Shown: positions 45,520 through 57,527 of the stretch, one piece after another | How the letters are laid out: each line of letters opens with the position of its first letter | Position numbering within the stretch: the stretch's first letter is position 1 | Source: Enchytraeus crypticus | Lineage: Eukaryota; Annelida; Clitellata; Enchytraeida; Enchytraeidae | Direction: 5' to 3' | Length of the DNA: 64,000 bases | NCBI GenBank assembly: GCA_905160935.1 | Contig: CAJHZI010000538.1 | Coordinates: 130,001-194,000, forward strand | Notes under the pieces: generated by a model | What the model saw: the letters and a program-made list of their open reading frames with translations, nothing else | Told to the model about the DNA's origin: nothing | Database searches by the model: none | Made by a program: the position numbers and the translations under genes

Positions 45520-46490
45520 ATGTAAAAATAATGGCATAAATAATAGATATAAAGCAAATCTACTTATACTATAATTACACAGAAGACCGTAATTACTGGA
45601 ATAGTTTATCTGTTAAATTTATTTAAACATTTGCCACTAATTGTTTCCGACTGTATAAATTAATTATTATAAGGTAATTATTTTCAAGGAATAACTAGAC
45701 GTTAACAAACTGGCACGATTATTAAGTTGGAAAAAGCAAGTGAAAAATTGTTGAAGATAATGAGCGTGAGTAGAAAAATATATGCACCGGACCTGCGGTT
45801 TCTTAGTAATCCTCAAATATACAGATTTTTAAATACCGTTAGAGGCAATCAAGCAAGGATTAACACAGCCTGGAATCAGAGAATAGCGACACTGAGGCAC
45901 TAGAGAATAATTGTTCTGGGGAGGAGAATTAATTATTAGGATAATTTATCTCAGTGAATCCCTTTATAGATTCCGCAATTCACCCATCCTCATCATGTCT
46001 ACATGTATCTTTCGTTTGGGACTAAGGTACGCTTAAAGGCAACTAAAGTTATTAATGTACAAAATATTCCGAGTAAAGGAAAATAGTAATACCTATATTC
46101 CGAGCAAACGAAAATAATAACGAAACGGTCAGAATCTCATTTAAAATTGCTTCTAATTGACGATATTATTGTAATAAAGATCGATTTAAGAAGATTTAAG
46201 GATTTCAGTAGGATGCATTACCAGCATTGAATAGTATACATGTATATAAAGTTTACTGGGACTGTTGAACGTAAGATTTTTAGTAGGGTTCATTGCCCGA
46301 AAACTCTCACCTGTCCACTGTCGCTACAGGATGACAATACACCTGCAGTGAGCGCTTATCGATCTGTTGTCACGATGCATCAGCAGCTGCTTGCATCGCA
46401 ACACGTACAACATGCGTTCATCCAGCCGTGCATAAATACAGATACAAGCACACATACTGCTCTACACACGATGACGTGTGCGCATATATA
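45520..46490. other. No gene recognised
   Basis: Two related words (TATTCCGAGTAAAGGAAAATA and its neighbour at 46097) form a short direct repeat. Nothing else is evident. Confidence 0.4.
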
Positions 46491-46494
46491 TATA

Positions 46495-46880
46495 TACATG
46501 TAATATACATGTACATACAGATCTATACAGTATACACTATACACAAAATGATTTGCAGGCATATATACACAGTACATACAGATCTATACAATATATAAAC
46601 AATGATTTGCACACATAAGCGTATATACACAGTACATACTGCTATCTACACTACATAGACAATGATTTGCAGGCATATATACACAGTACATAGAGCTATA
46701 TACTCTATATACACAATGATTTGCACGCATATATACGCAGTACATACAGCAATATACACTATGACGTGCATGCATATATACACATGTACATACAGGTATT
46801 TTCACTAAGACGTGCATGCATACACACACCGGTACATCCAGCCCTATACACTAAGACGTGCACGCATACTGTATATACAG
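46495..46880. repeat. Degenerate satellite, 54-60 bp unit, about six copies
   Basis: Each unit contains ACAATGATTTGCANGCATAT, ACACAGTACATACAG and a CTATACA segment. Successive copies are 54, 60 and 53 bp apart and become less alike to the right (ACGTGCATGCATA replaces the first motif). Cys/Tyr-rich minus-strand frames are by-products. Confidence 0.8.
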
Positions 46881-46884
46881 GTGC

Positions 46885-47690
46885 ATGGCAGCTCTATATA
46901 GGCCAAGGAAACATAGCCAGTATCAGTATACAGCCAATACAGTCAATTCCCGGTAGAGAGTGAAATCTCGTACATTTACCATCCAGGATACAACGGTAAA
47001 CCTGACGACTTGATAAAAGCTCGTTGAGCTTCTGAGTTTGACGTTAAACCGACATTTTAAATTAAAAAATTCAGTGACTTGGGTAAGCAACCACGCATGT
47101 ATACAAATACACGCACACAGACAGCGCAAGTAGACAGTGGAAGATTGCGACTGTTAAAAACAGACATACACAGTAGTATATACATAGAGCAGACATATAA
47201 AATTAAAGCTCCTATCACTGGGGCATGCAGTCAAAGACACCTACAAGTAAACGTAGACAGATATGCAGACTCACATGCACGCAGAGACTTCTCATAAGTT
47301 CGCAAAGTCGCACTAGAGAACAACCGCCTGACAAACAACCTATCCAATCCGCAATCGAACTCTGAACCGATCACTTTACCGGTACCGAACACATCTAGAT
47401 CGTTAGTAAAATTCAGGCTGCGGATGTGAGATATAATAGACCAAAAGAGAAATTTGAAATAAGAAATTTGAACGACGGCGAAGAAGGCTTGGTACATTAG
47501 AGGACAGAGGATGTGATTGAATTGAGTATTCCAATGACCACGTCTTATTGCACGGCAAATTAATGTAAAAGATCTGCAATATTTAACGATAAAACCTCAG
47601 ATTAACCGAATGACAAGACAATAGATTTATTCAGTGGCAACAAGCCAAATTAAGACAATGACAGACATACGAGGCCTATTCGATGACAGC
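46885..47690. other. No gene recognised
   Basis: A shared-tail-like remnant (GAGTTTGACGTTAAACCGAC) sits at 47033-47053. Open frames on both strands around 46923-47497 show no domain. Confidence 0.4.
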
Positions 47691-47691
47691 A

Positions 47692-48022
47692 CAATAGTTT
47701 AATTCAATGACAACCTATCTGTTTAATTCAATGACAACCTACCTGTTTAATTCAATGACAACCTACCTGTTTAATTCAATGACAACCTACCTGTTTAATT
47801 CAATGACAACCTACCTGTTTAATTCAATGACAACCTACCTGTCTAATTCAATGACAACCTACCTGTTTAATTCAATGACAACCTACCTGTTTAATTCAAT
47901 GACACTACCTGTTTAATTCAATGACAACCTACCTATTTAATTAAATGACAACCTACCTGTTTAATTCAATGACAACTACCTGTTTAATTAAATGACAACT
48001 ACCTGTTTAATTAAATGACAAC
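47692..48022. repeat. Minisatellite, 24 bp unit, about 14 copies
   Basis: The unit CAATGACAACCTACCTGTTT plus AATT is repeated with single-base changes. Copies to the right lose one base (23 bp) and drift. The plus-strand frame with periodic Leu-Phe-Asn-Ser-Met is an artefact. Confidence 0.9.
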
Positions 48023-48029
48023 ACGCCAT

Positions 48030-48555
48030 GTTAATGAATTTACATGCAAGAAGAATAAATCAATGACAAGGCATTCATTTTGACAAAGGCATGATTATGC
48101 TTTTTTACTTTATTGTATCTAATTACTAGAGACCTTGACATTTATCCCCCTGGCTGGGAGCTCGAATCCTGTCCGAGCGCGCAGGTATGATGGAACAGGT
48201 AGCATGTGCGGTAATTGGCAAGCAATCAGCATCATACGGAACGAAATCTAGTACGTATCAGGTGTGCGCTGCAGCATCGCACGGTAGTAATACAGTTTTT
48301 TAAACTCGACACTTGGATATCAGAGTAATGTTTAGATATTTTAAGTCCTGTAGTAAGGCTACATCATTCAGATGTCACTCGTGCATCTAGAAAGAGAAGG
48401 TGAATTTCTGTGCATCTTTTTTCAAAGCAGCTGTGTCGATTAGGAGAGATTTTCTGTAGCATAATGGCTAATATAATATAATAATAAAAACAATGCGTTC
48501 CCGTGTTGTGCTCGGGTGTGGTTGGACCACTGCAGAATTGGGCAACCGCAAACGA
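48030..48555. other. No gene recognised
   Basis: A possible tRNA-like fragment (GAGCTCGAATCCTGTCCGAG) is visible near 48155-48180 without an A box. Nothing else is evident. Confidence 0.35.
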
Positions 48556-48559
48556 TCTG

Positions 48560-48875
48560 CCGCGTGTACATAATAGGCGACTAAAGGCAGGAGCTGAGGA
48601 TGGCAAGAGGGGACCCACCTCACCATGAAATATTTTTACCCAGGATTAAATGGTAATTATTCCACCAAACTGAGGAAGGCAACGGGAAACCACCTCAGAA
48701 GCCGTATTTTCCCAAGTTATAGGTTACATAAGGTATGGATAAGGCATAGACTTTGTGAAAGGATTAACTTGTAGATCTCAGGAGTACTCTTATGGAGCGA
48801 GAAAGCAGACTTCGAGTATGAATATGTATCTTGAACCTGCCACTTGGCAGTGCACTGAAGAAGAAGAATAAAAAC
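48560..48875 (+). repeat. Dispersed repeat R2 with R1-like 5' part
   Basis: An R1-like start (GGCGACTAAAGGCAGGAGCT, GGGGACCCACCTCACCATG) is followed by a complete R2 (CTGAGGAAGGCAACGGGAAAC, CAAGTTATAGGTTACAT, GGAGCGAGAAAGCAGAC, GAGTATGAATATGT) and the terminal hairpin CTGCCACTTGGCAG with TGCACTGAAGAAGAAG. The joint shows that R1 and R2 are relatives with a common 3' end. Confidence 0.75.
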
Positions 48876-49082
48876 AGATAATAATATAATATAATAATAA
48901 AACTATGCCTGTGATACGTATAATCAAGCTGAAGCGCCACTGCGTCAGTGGTTAACTCAAATCGAGATACAAAATAACAGTAATACTTTGAAAACAATAG
49001 AGGAGACTACTATAAAACGAAAAGTAAGACTATTCGTAATATTAGAGCTTATGTTTCTATAACGAATGAAACAAGGACATCA

Positions 49083-49205
49083 CTGGCTTCAGCCAGTAGC
49101 GATGTCGATAAGATGCGGGGTTAAAATCCTGGACTCGCTCGTCACTGACATCGTTTTCGAGTGAGGAAACTGACGTTAATATTAGCTTTACCAGCTTTAC
49201 TGCCT
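49083..49205 (+). repeat. tRNA-derived SINE S1 with internal deletion
   Basis: GGCTTCAGCCAGTAGCGATG, TCGATAAGATGCGGGGTTAAA (about 20 bp between the A and B boxes are missing), TTTTCGAGTGAGGAAACTGA and the tail ACGTTAATATTAGCTTTACC. Confidence 0.8.
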
Positions 49206-49209
49206 CTGA

Positions 49210-49758
49210 GATAAGTATTTCGTGTGGTATAGCAGAGGTTTTATAAAACAATTATTTTTCCATATAGGCCTATCATACGGTCTTGTGATGATATCCCATT
49301 GAGATGACTAAATCAGCTTCAAAAACAATTTTAATTCTAATATTTTCGATAGTTTTGAGGTAGAACTATTGTGAACTGAAAAAGTAAACATTTCGTAAAT
49401 TATGGAGATCCAATTACAGCAGCCTGATTATGAAAGGGATTAATTCTACAGAATTCTGTTTTGTCCTGAAAGAATAATTATCAACACAGACAAATTAAAT
49501 TGGAAAATTTTGATAACTCGGAACAAGATTGCGTCTTATAAAAATCGTCGATATGTAATTATGTCATGGAAACATTCTAAACTTAGTTCAACTAACAATG
49601 ATTCATAATAGTGATCTCCCAATTAGTTTTATCTATTTTTACACGGTCACATGAAATGTCATAATTATCGTGAGACGTCATTTTAATAAATCAAATCAAG
49701 GATAATTAGAAGACTTCTTTCTCGACATTTGCCCACAAAGCCTGCAGGGGCAAAACAG
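49210..49758. other. No feature recognised
   Basis: AT-rich sequence without signals. Confidence 0.4.
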
Positions 49759-49761
49759 CAA

Positions 49762-50400
49762 TACTAGAGACGCAATACTAGAGAAACAATACTAGAGACG
49801 CAATACTAGAGAAACAATATTAGAGAGCAATATTAGAGAGCAATACTAGAGAAACAATACTAGAGAGCAATACTAGAGAAACAATACTAGAGAAACAATA
49901 CTAGAGAAACAATACTAGAAAAACAATACTAGAAAAACAATACTAGAGAAACAATACTAGAGAAACAATACTAGAGAAACAAAAATACTAGAAAAACAAT
50001 ACTAGAGAAACAATACTAGAGAAATAAAAATACTAGAAAAATAATACTTGAAAAACAATACTAGAGAAACAATACTAGAGAAGCAATACTAGAAAAACAA
50101 TACTAGAGAAACAATACTAGAGAAACAATACTAGAGAAACAATACTAGAAAAACAATACTAGAGAAACAAAACTAGAAAAAACAATACTAGAGAAGCAAT
50201 ACTAGAGAAACAATACTAGAGAAGCAATATTAGAGAAACAATATTAGAGAAACAATACTAGAGAAACAATACTAGAGAAACAATACTAGAGAAGCCATAC
50301 TAGAGAAACAATATCAGAGAAGCAATACTGAAGAAGCAATACTGAGAAGCAATACTGAAGAAGCAATACTGAGAAGCAATATTAGAGAAGTGGTATTAGA
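49762..50400. repeat. Minisatellite, 14 bp unit, about 45 copies
   Basis: The unit AATACTAGAGAAAC is repeated about 45 times. Variants (GAGACGC, GAAAAAC, GAGAAGC, ATTAGAG) cluster in patches, and unit length shifts by one or two bases, notably at the right end. Confidence 0.9.
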
Positions 50401-50404
50401 TACA

Positions 50405-51850
50405 AAATGACAAATAAGATTTTAAAAAACATTGATATTGCTCTTTATAAATTGTGTCAAGTTGCTTCACGGTTAAAATTAGTTCTGTAACTAATTATTT
50501 TGTAATTAATTACTTTATCTCAAGACAACAAGGATTGAAAGTTTTGAGAAAGTGAATTATAAAATAAAATGACAGAGATAGAAACATAAAATTACAGTAT
50601 GAAAATAAATAGATAGATTTGTCAACATATAGGCCTAGAGATAGAAATAATAAATGTAAAATGAAGAGAAGAAGAATAGTCTACCAATAAAAAGAAAAAA
50701 TAGAAGTCAAAGAGTGGAAGATTAAATAAAAAAGAGATAAAATATAAGCGATATAGAAATAGTCTTCAAAAAAGAACAGAGTCTTGTTTTACAAGGTACA
50801 TGTTGGATAGCCCATTAGTACCAAACTTGCTCGATATGCCGAAGACACCAGGTCGAAACTTACTTCGGATCATCTTAGATAAAATACAAAGCAAATGTTA
50901 GGATGAAGTTTCACTTAATTTAAGGAAGGCAAAACTTACATAGTGTATAAAATAAGGTGTAGGGAGGGCTAGACACATTTCACGGTCCTGAACGTTAAGA
51001 GGTCTATTATATTAAGGCCTAATACAACCATGTCTTACTGACTGCTTACACTTAAAAATGATGATAAACTTAATTCAGATATATTTAGGCAGCTTATCTA
51101 CTGAATATTCTGAAATCAAATTATTAACAAATATATAAATTAAAAGCTTTTCTATGTCTCTTGTGTTATAGTAATTGACAGGCATTAGGCACATATTCCA
51201 GTCGCAGTTTGTTTTAGGGATTTTTATAAACCAACAAGCTGGTCCTTTAGTGAACTGTGAACTTCTGTAATCTAAGCATAAATACCATCAGGCTATACTT
51301 ATTAAACATAGTTTTTGATAGTTACATGTACTTAAACATAACGAAATAGAGTGCAAATTACTAAATAAATTTTATATTAGTCATTCAAAGTTGAAAAACA
51401 AACATAATTTTAACTGCTTTAGCAATCATTCGTTAAAGATGGCGTTTATTGACAAACTGGTCCATTTAATCAGAATCACCGTGAACATAAAATTCTGCAA
51501 CACTGCAGCATGCTTATGACAATTCGTTCCTGTTGTCAGAAAGAGATTGTGTCACAGCTGCAGACGTAAAGTTGATTGATTACGCGTTGTTAATTACTGG
51601 TTTGTTAATTATTAATTGCAGTCACTCCACTTGAGTAAGAGTTGGAAAGCGATTCGTATGGAAAGATCCATGCCTTTATAAATCCATGGAAACTTTAGAT
51701 CATTCAACTGTACAAACAATGCCTCGCATTGACTGTTTGAAAATATTGGGAAGGGGAAGCCCAGGGGGGATCGGAATCCCAGAAATCTCAACGATACACA
51801 AATAAGTTTTTGTTTGTGAATTCTTACAGTTGATTTCAGGTTAATATTGA
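50405..51850. other. No gene recognised
   Basis: AT-rich sequence with no array, box or coding signal. The right part (51480-51760) is somewhat GC-richer. Confidence 0.4.
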
Positions 51851-51854
51851 AAAT

Positions 51855-51985
51855 CTAATTTTAACGACTGTTTCAGAATCATAAGCGACACTGTCAGAGG
51901 CGATCTGCATAAGATTTGAACTGATGGTCTCTTGTTTATTGGATAAGCGGGCCGACTAGCTATCCATTTGGTCATCCAAACAGTT
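51855..51985 (-). repeat. tRNA-derived SINE S2, minus
   Basis: The minus strand reads GGATGACCAAATGGATAGCT, CCAATAAACAAGAGACC, B box CAGTTCAAATCTTATGC and the tail GAAACAGTCGTTAAAATTAG. All parts of S2 are in order. Confidence 0.7.
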
Positions 51986-52279
51986 CATTGATAGATAATT
52001 TTAAAATTGAAACCAGAATGAGAGCAGCTGACCAAAGTCAATATCATGATGATCAATACACATTGCTAACATTATTTTCCTGGTACTCATCTTGTCCCTA
52101 AATGTGGCACGGTGTAATTACTCTTCTGGTAGTAACAGTGGGTTTTACAACAGCAGTTCTTGATTAGTCATAGATTTTTATTTATGTATCAAACTGTGAC
52201 ATCGTTGCGAGTTCCTGGAGATATAATTTATGATAGCTTTAAGCTAAATAGCGCAAGACTAATAAGTGGGAGATAAGGA

Positions 52280-52555
52280 GATAATGTAAGAGAGGGAGGG
52301 AGAAAATAAATTAAGATAGATACATAATTAGAGAAAGAAAGAAAAAGAACGAGAGAGAGAGAGAGAGAGAGAGAGTATAGAGAACATGAAAGCTGAACAG
52401 ACGAAAGGAAGTAGTAATGAAAACTTTTAGCAGGGAGAGAGCGAGTAAGATAATATGAATAACAGATAGATGGATATAATTAGAGAAAGAAAGAAAGAAA
52501 GCGAGAGATAAAGAGAGAGAGAGAGAAGAAAGAGCGAGAGAGAAATCTCTTGAGA
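52280..52555. repeat. GA-rich purine tract
   Basis: GA dinucleotides alternate with GAAA and short unique words. AGATAGATGGATATAATTAG and GATAGATACATAATTAG, each followed by AGAAAGAAAG, show an internal duplication of about 160 bp. Confidence 0.7.
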
Positions 52556-52789
52556 ACTCAATCCTGTGTGGTAACCAGGACAACACTACAGTATCAGCTC
52601 GAGGAAGAAGCGCCCGTATTTGCAAAACAATCCGATAGTAACGCCTTGAAGTGCAACTACGTTAGACACAGTAGGCCCAAATTGTGATTATATTAAATAA
52701 ATGATTATTTAAAACATAAGTAGTGATACAAAATATAAATTGATTTATTATAATTAAACTATGTAATATAAAATGCTATTTAAAAAAAA

Positions 52790-52895
52790 TACATATATAT
52801 ATATATATATATTATATATATAAAGCTGGTAAAACTAATATTAACGTCAGCTTCCTCACTCGAAGGCGATGTCAGTGACGGGCGAGCCCAGGATA

Positions 52896-52983
<88 letters not shown>

Positions 52984-52985
52984 GC
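52790..52985 (-). repeat. S1 3' fragment between (TA)n and (TA)n(GA)n
   Basis: A TA run is followed by AAAGCTGGTAAAACTAATAT, TAACGTCAGCTTCCTCACTC and GACGGGCGAGCCCAGGAT, the reverse complement of the S1 3' half. It stops at the B box (AGGAT) and is followed by a second TA run and a GA run. The element seems to have been invaded and cut off by array growth. Confidence 0.8.
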
Positions 52986-52989
52986 CTAT

Positions 52990-53495
52990 AGAAATTTACC
53001 AGTATCCGGGTTGCTGAAGAATAGACAAACCAGAGGCGTAAAAAGCGACAAAGCACTAAGATTCAAACCAACGTCAGAAAGGGCATTCGATTGGTGAGCG
53101 CCTAGGCTCCAGAAGTTGCTACAAAATGTACTTAATAGAATGGAAGAGTTTAATTAGGGGGTTTATTGATGATTATGGTATGAGATAAAGAGGAGTGGTG
53201 CAGGTCTATTAGTGTTCCGACAATAATAAATTAATTGTAGCGATTAAGATATTAGATATAAGCTATTATTAGATATTTAATTTATTAGCTAAACTGGAAT
53301 TCAAGGAAAGATGATGACGAAAGTTAATTTAAAAATTGATAAACTAAATGAAATATTGACTGGTCGGCATCTCGTGCTCGTGTAACGGGAAGGACAACGT
53401 TACAGGTGAAACCTTAGAACTCTGCATAATAAAATATCTGCAGGGCTAAACTGTAGAATTATTATAGAGACATTCAGATAAGTACATTCTTGATT
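52990..53495. other. No feature recognised
   Basis: It starts with an R2-like 5' fragment (GTTGCTGAAGAATAGACAAA, CCAGAGGCGTAAAAAGCGAC). The rest shows nothing. Confidence 0.4.
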
Positions 53496-53499
53496 CAAG

Positions 53500-53553
53500 C
53501 AATATATATATATATATATACATGTATATACATGTATATATATACATGTATGT

Positions 53554-53605
<52 letters not shown>
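53500..53605. repeat. (TA)n array with ACATGTATATA words
   Basis: A TA run with four ACATGTATATA insertions at its left. Confidence 0.9.
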
Positions 53606-53609
53606 TACA

Positions 53610-54113
53610 ATGCTGCTGCTATAATTAGCGTCGAGCTACAAGTATTCCTATAAATCTGCCGAATAGGGTTATTACTTGTATAGGCCTACGTGTACTTAAT
53701 ACGTAGTTCAGTTTACATGGAAAGATTTTAAATTAAATATTTATCACAGTAAAATTTGTACAGTTAATAGTGTACAGACTTTACTTAATCTTGCATATGT
53801 AGTAGTATAAATGTAATATAATTTAGAGTATGTGTATATACAGCCTATGTAAATTGTTAATAGTTATTTAAAACAATGATGTTCAATGCTATGAAATTGT
53901 GTATTAAAAATCAATTATTTGTCATATAACAAAGCATATGAATTATAATTGTAGATGAAATTACGCAAACTTATTCTCTGCACAGGCTATATTATTTTTA
54001 CCATCTACTTAACTATGTATTTATCTAACAAATTCTCAATTACTAGAATGAACACATGAGAATGTACACTAAAGGATATCAATTTCATCTGCAAACATCC
54101 TAAAAGTATCAAG
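53610..54113. other. Upstream region of the 54.1 kb gene
   Basis: AT-rich sequence. I cannot identify a promoter. An in-frame TGA at 54057 lies 57 bp before the ATG. A possible acceptor (TTCTCAATTACTAG) ends at about 54046, so an upstream non-coding exon is possible. Confidence 0.4.
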
Positions 54114-57100
54114 ATGGAGGATTGCGAGCAATTAATAATAAAAATAAAAATGATAGAGCAAGAAATTTTGCTGATTGGTACTGACTTTTATCGCTCGGTT
54201 GATTCATCCAATCTAGAAATCGGTTCAAAGGAAATAAAAAAATCTGGCGAAAGCAGCAAGGAACCTCAAACAGAATCATCTACTGGAAGGCTGACAGTCA
54301 CACTAAGACAGTACGATGGTTTATCAAATGAGGAAACTGACAAGGAGGGGAAATCATCCTTAGAGCGAGATTCGTTGAAGAAAAGATGCGCAAATCACGT
54401 TGCAATTCTTCGCAGCGAGTTAAATCATCCGCAGAAACCGGTAAGAACCCGAGCTCAACTAGACAAGTTTGAAAACAGAACATACGGATATCTCGTCAGC
54501 GAAAATCGGAACGATCGAGCCAACTCGTTGCGATTTCTTGCAGAAATTTCTCGAAGAATTCGTCTTGGAATCGATCGCACTACTGTTGTAAGAAGAATGC
54601 TACATAATGAAGTCATTTGTCTGTTGAAAGATTGTCAAAAGAACGGTCTGCAGGTAGAAAAAGGCGAACTGATGAACGAGCAATCGAAAGACAGCTGCAG
54701 CAGAAATCTAACGAAATCGAATGATGTTCCGGATTCTAATGCTACCGGAAATGCTCCTAAATCAGAAAAACTCCGTCACAGCGATGCTTGTACTGTTAAT
54801 CCAAGTGAAATAATCCTTGATACGAGTTTGGACCCAAACAGTAAGCAAAGGTATACCGCCAAAACAGCTTCAACAGAAAAGGTATTTCGAAACGTGTACG
54901 ATCAGCTCGAATGCGTGTATGCGTCAATGGAAAATCAATTACTATCTTTCGCAAGCGAATCAGGTCGTGGTAAAGTATCGAAAAGAATTCCCAAAGTACC
55001 GAACAAGACCGAGTTCGATAAACTATTTCCTGTGTATAACATCGTTCCGACGCTGATAGACAGCTTATACGAGGCTTGTCGATTATCGAGAACTCTTGTA
55101 AAAAGTAACACGATCGACTCTATGCAACCTGACAATTTCACTTCTATCGGAATAGCTAACGAAATCGCGAGAACCAACGAGAAATTATATAATGAAATGC
55201 CAATGGTCGAGAGCGTGGAACAATGGGAAACTGCTAATTTGACAATGAAAGCATCGTTAGGCAGAGAGGAACTAAGTAAGGAGAAAGGAGCCGTAAAACG
55301 AGCTCCGCAAAAACTTTATCTCATACGTGCTCAGAATATTGTCAAAATGGAGGAAAAGGAAGCAGTTAGTAAACCATCAATTGTAAAAGGCAACAAACCA
55401 ATCGGCTCAAACAATGAACTAAATCAATTCAGTGATAAAGAAGAAGCAAAATCATCGCTACCACTTCAACGAATAGCGAAAAGGAGCAGCAATCAGACAG
55501 CTCTGAGTGCCGAACTTTTGGATAACTCACCGGAGGCTGAAGACAGGATGATATCGGACTCAGTGGAATCGTTGACAATGTCAACGTCAACGTTTACTGT
55601 AAATTCTGAACAAAATCTCATTGTGCAACAAAACTGTCCGACCATTTCATCACCTGCCCCGGAAGTGTCTTCTGCTGGTAATGATCATCCTGCTCAAGTT
55701 TTGAAATCACATTCAAAGGTCGTTCCCTACGAAGCCACAGGTAAACCAGTTGAATCAATTAGTGTCTTAAAACAGTTCGACAACGAAATCATGAATAATT
55801 TACAACTAGGATCAGAAACTGTATCAGACGTAAGTAACAGTAAATCCGTAGATTCTAAAACATCTCTTTCACAAGATTTTCGATTTAAGGCAACCACGCT
55901 CTTACAAGGAAACAACAAAATTGCGCCAAAATCTTCTACAAATGATTCGCCTCGACTGAAAGCAAATGAAAATCGTATTTCAGCAGAAAGATCACCGAAG
56001 AAACAGTTTGCTGATGGCGAAAAAGTAAATCAGCTTCAAAAAGAAAAGTCCATCGTCACGACCAAGAGAGATCTGACGCTACTGCAGCAGAACGTAAGGC
56101 GAGCCATGGCTACCTGGAAGAACAACGAGAGGAACATGGCGCGGTTGATGGAAGAGCTGGATCGAATTGACTTGGAGGCAGATCGATACAGAGAAATCAG
56201 AGAGACTAAGCTGACTGAGAGAGCTAATAAATGCGGTCTGGTGGAATTCCTCGATGTGGGAATTACCCAGACAACTAAGAATCGTAACAAGACTGGCGGA
56301 ACAAAGATGGCGCTCACTAGAGCTAGGCTTCAGAGAGAACTGGATCTAATTGACGACGATCTGGAAGAAATGAACCATGTACTCGAGGATCTGGAACACG
56401 AAAGAAGAATTAAATCGGAGGAGAAATTAATGGCTGCGGACAGGGTAGAGGAACTTAAAGAGAAGTATAACGTCTTACAGAGAGAACTGCATAAATTAAA
56501 ACCAGTAACTGAGTCGATGGTGCTCGATAACATCGTTAACGAAGAGAATAAAATACAAAATGTTAATGTCACGGCATTAGCTGATACTAAATCGCCAACA
56601 AAGCAGCAATTTCATGACAATCACAATTCTCCATCCGTTGCGAGACAACCTTTTCAAGAAAGTACGAAAGTCATTACAGCCGAAGTCTATCAGAGTTTCG
56701 AGTCGCCACATCGGAGTAGGCAAGTCATATTTGACAATCAAGCCAATGAGATTATAGATGATAAAACGTCTCCAAAAGCCAGTAAACCAACGCGCCAGTC
56801 GCTCAATCAGGTGAAGAACAGTCAATATCAAATGCCCACAGCATCCTCGCGCAATAAAATGTCAGAACGACTTCAGCAACAAGAAATGCACACTAATAAC
56901 AGATCCGAAGACTCTAACGTCCCAGCCTTGAACGCATCGATGCCCCAAATGAACTCACCAATTGTTGGGCAGATGGATTCCAAACGTAGCAAACGTTTTA
57001 ACAAACGCTCCACGAGCTCAAATCACATGGAGAAACAGGAGCAGACAGCGATACGAAGATCACCTCCGAGACAAAGTAGATCGGTGTCTCCAAAACCTGA

Positions 57101-57374
57101 GTCCAATCAATCTAGCCGTCAATCCTCGATCCATCCAATCCAGAAGAAATCCGACCAGGGAAAGCGCTCGGATAAATCGTCTTCGATTAAGACTGCCTGG
57201 CCGGCGTCTCAGGGTTCAAATCCTAAAGCTACAGGTAGGAATAAGCAGCGATGTAGAAGTAATAAACTCAAAGAAGTCTGCGGGAATTTTCACGCTAAAC
57301 TATCAGAGTCATTGCAGCGAAAAATAAACGATAAAATGGCAGAAAGAAACATGCAACTGCATGCGACAATATAA
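54114..57374 (+). CDS. Hydrophilic coiled-coil protein, 1086 residues, uninterrupted
   Basis: I do not recognise this protein. The ATG in AAGATGG is the first after an in-frame stop (54057), and the frame runs unbroken for 1086 codons to TAA in a region where other open frames are short. Base composition and codon use are clearly richer in GC than the flanks. Residues 91-175 (CANHVAILRSELNHP to EVICLLKDC) and 255-345 (VFRNVYDQLECVYASMENQL, TEFDKLFPVYNIVPTLIDSL) look like folded helical segments. Residues 350-640 are Ser/Asn-rich and probably disordered. Residues 645-810 form a strong coiled coil (LMEELDRIDLEADRYREIR, LQRELDLIDDDLEEMNHVL). The last 200 residues are basic and Ser/Arg/Gln-rich. 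No signal peptide or membrane segment is seen. The layout would fit a centrosomal, ciliary or cytoskeletal scaffold, but this is only an impression. The absence of introns could mean a retrogene or one very long exon. Confidence 0.85.
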   Translation: MEDCEQLIIKIKMIEQEILLIGTDFYRSVDSSNLEIGSKEIKKSGESSKEPQTESSTGRLTVTLRQYDGLSNEETDKEGKSSLERDSLKKRCANHVAILRSELNHPQKPVRTRAQLDKFENRTYGYLVSENRNDRANSLRFLAEISRRIRLGIDRTTVVRRMLHNEVICLLKDCQKNGLQVEKGELMNEQSKDSCSRNLTKSNDVPDSNATGNAPKSEKLRHSDACTVNPSEIILDTSLDPNSKQRYTAKTASTEKVFRNVYDQLECVYASMENQLLSFASESGRGKVSKRIPKVPNKTEFDKLFPVYNIVPTLIDSLYEACRLSRTLVKSNTIDSMQPDNFTSIGIANEIARTNEKLYNEMPMVESVEQWETANLTMKASLGREELSKEKGAVKRAPQKLYLIRAQNIVKMEEKEAVSKPSIVKGNKPIGSNNELNQFSDKEEAKSSLPLQRIAKRSSNQTALSAELLDNSPEAEDRMISDSVESLTMSTSTFTVNSEQNLIVQQNCPTISSPAPEVSSAGNDHPAQVLKSHSKVVPYEATGKPVESISVLKQFDNEIMNNLQLGSETVSDVSNSKSVDSKTSLSQDFRFKATTLLQGNNKIAPKSSTNDSPRLKANENRISAERSPKKQFADGEKVNQLQKEKSIVTTKRDLTLLQQNVRRAMATWKNNERNMARLMEELDRIDLEADRYREIRETKLTERANKCGLVEFLDVGITQTTKNRNKTGGTKMALTRARLQRELDLIDDDLEEMNHVLEDLEHERRIKSEEKLMAADRVEELKEKYNVLQRELHKLKPVTESMVLDNIVNEENKIQNVNVTALADTKSPTKQQFHDNHNSPSVARQPFQESTKVITAEVYQSFESPHRSRQVIFDNQANEIIDDKTSPKASKPTRQSLNQVKNSQYQMPTASSRNKMSERLQQQEMHTNNRSEDSNVPALNASMPQMNSPIVGQMDSKRSKRFNKRSTSSNHMEKQEQTAIRRSPPRQSRSVSPKPESNQSSRQSSIHPIQKKSDQGKRSDKSSSIKTAWPASQGSNPKATGRNKQRCRSNKLKEVCGNFHAKLSESLQRKINDKMAERNMQLHATI

Positions 57375-57527
57375 GAAGGTTTGAGTGCGAAAGGCCAGCA
57401 GTTTTAAGTTCAATACAGTGCCAACAAAATCAATAGACCTTTGCATAGTCTTAGCTGCAACTGTAGGGAAATGACACGTTTCATATTACTATTTAACGCA
57501 CAGTTAATACCACCTATCTAAACATGG

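Noticed and set aside
47707..47916. Periodic frame (LFNSMTTY)
   Set aside because: Artefact of the 24 bp minisatellite.
54114..57374. Homology to Moonraker/KIAA0753 or another centrosomal protein
   Set aside because: The layout is similar, but I could not align any segment with confidence.
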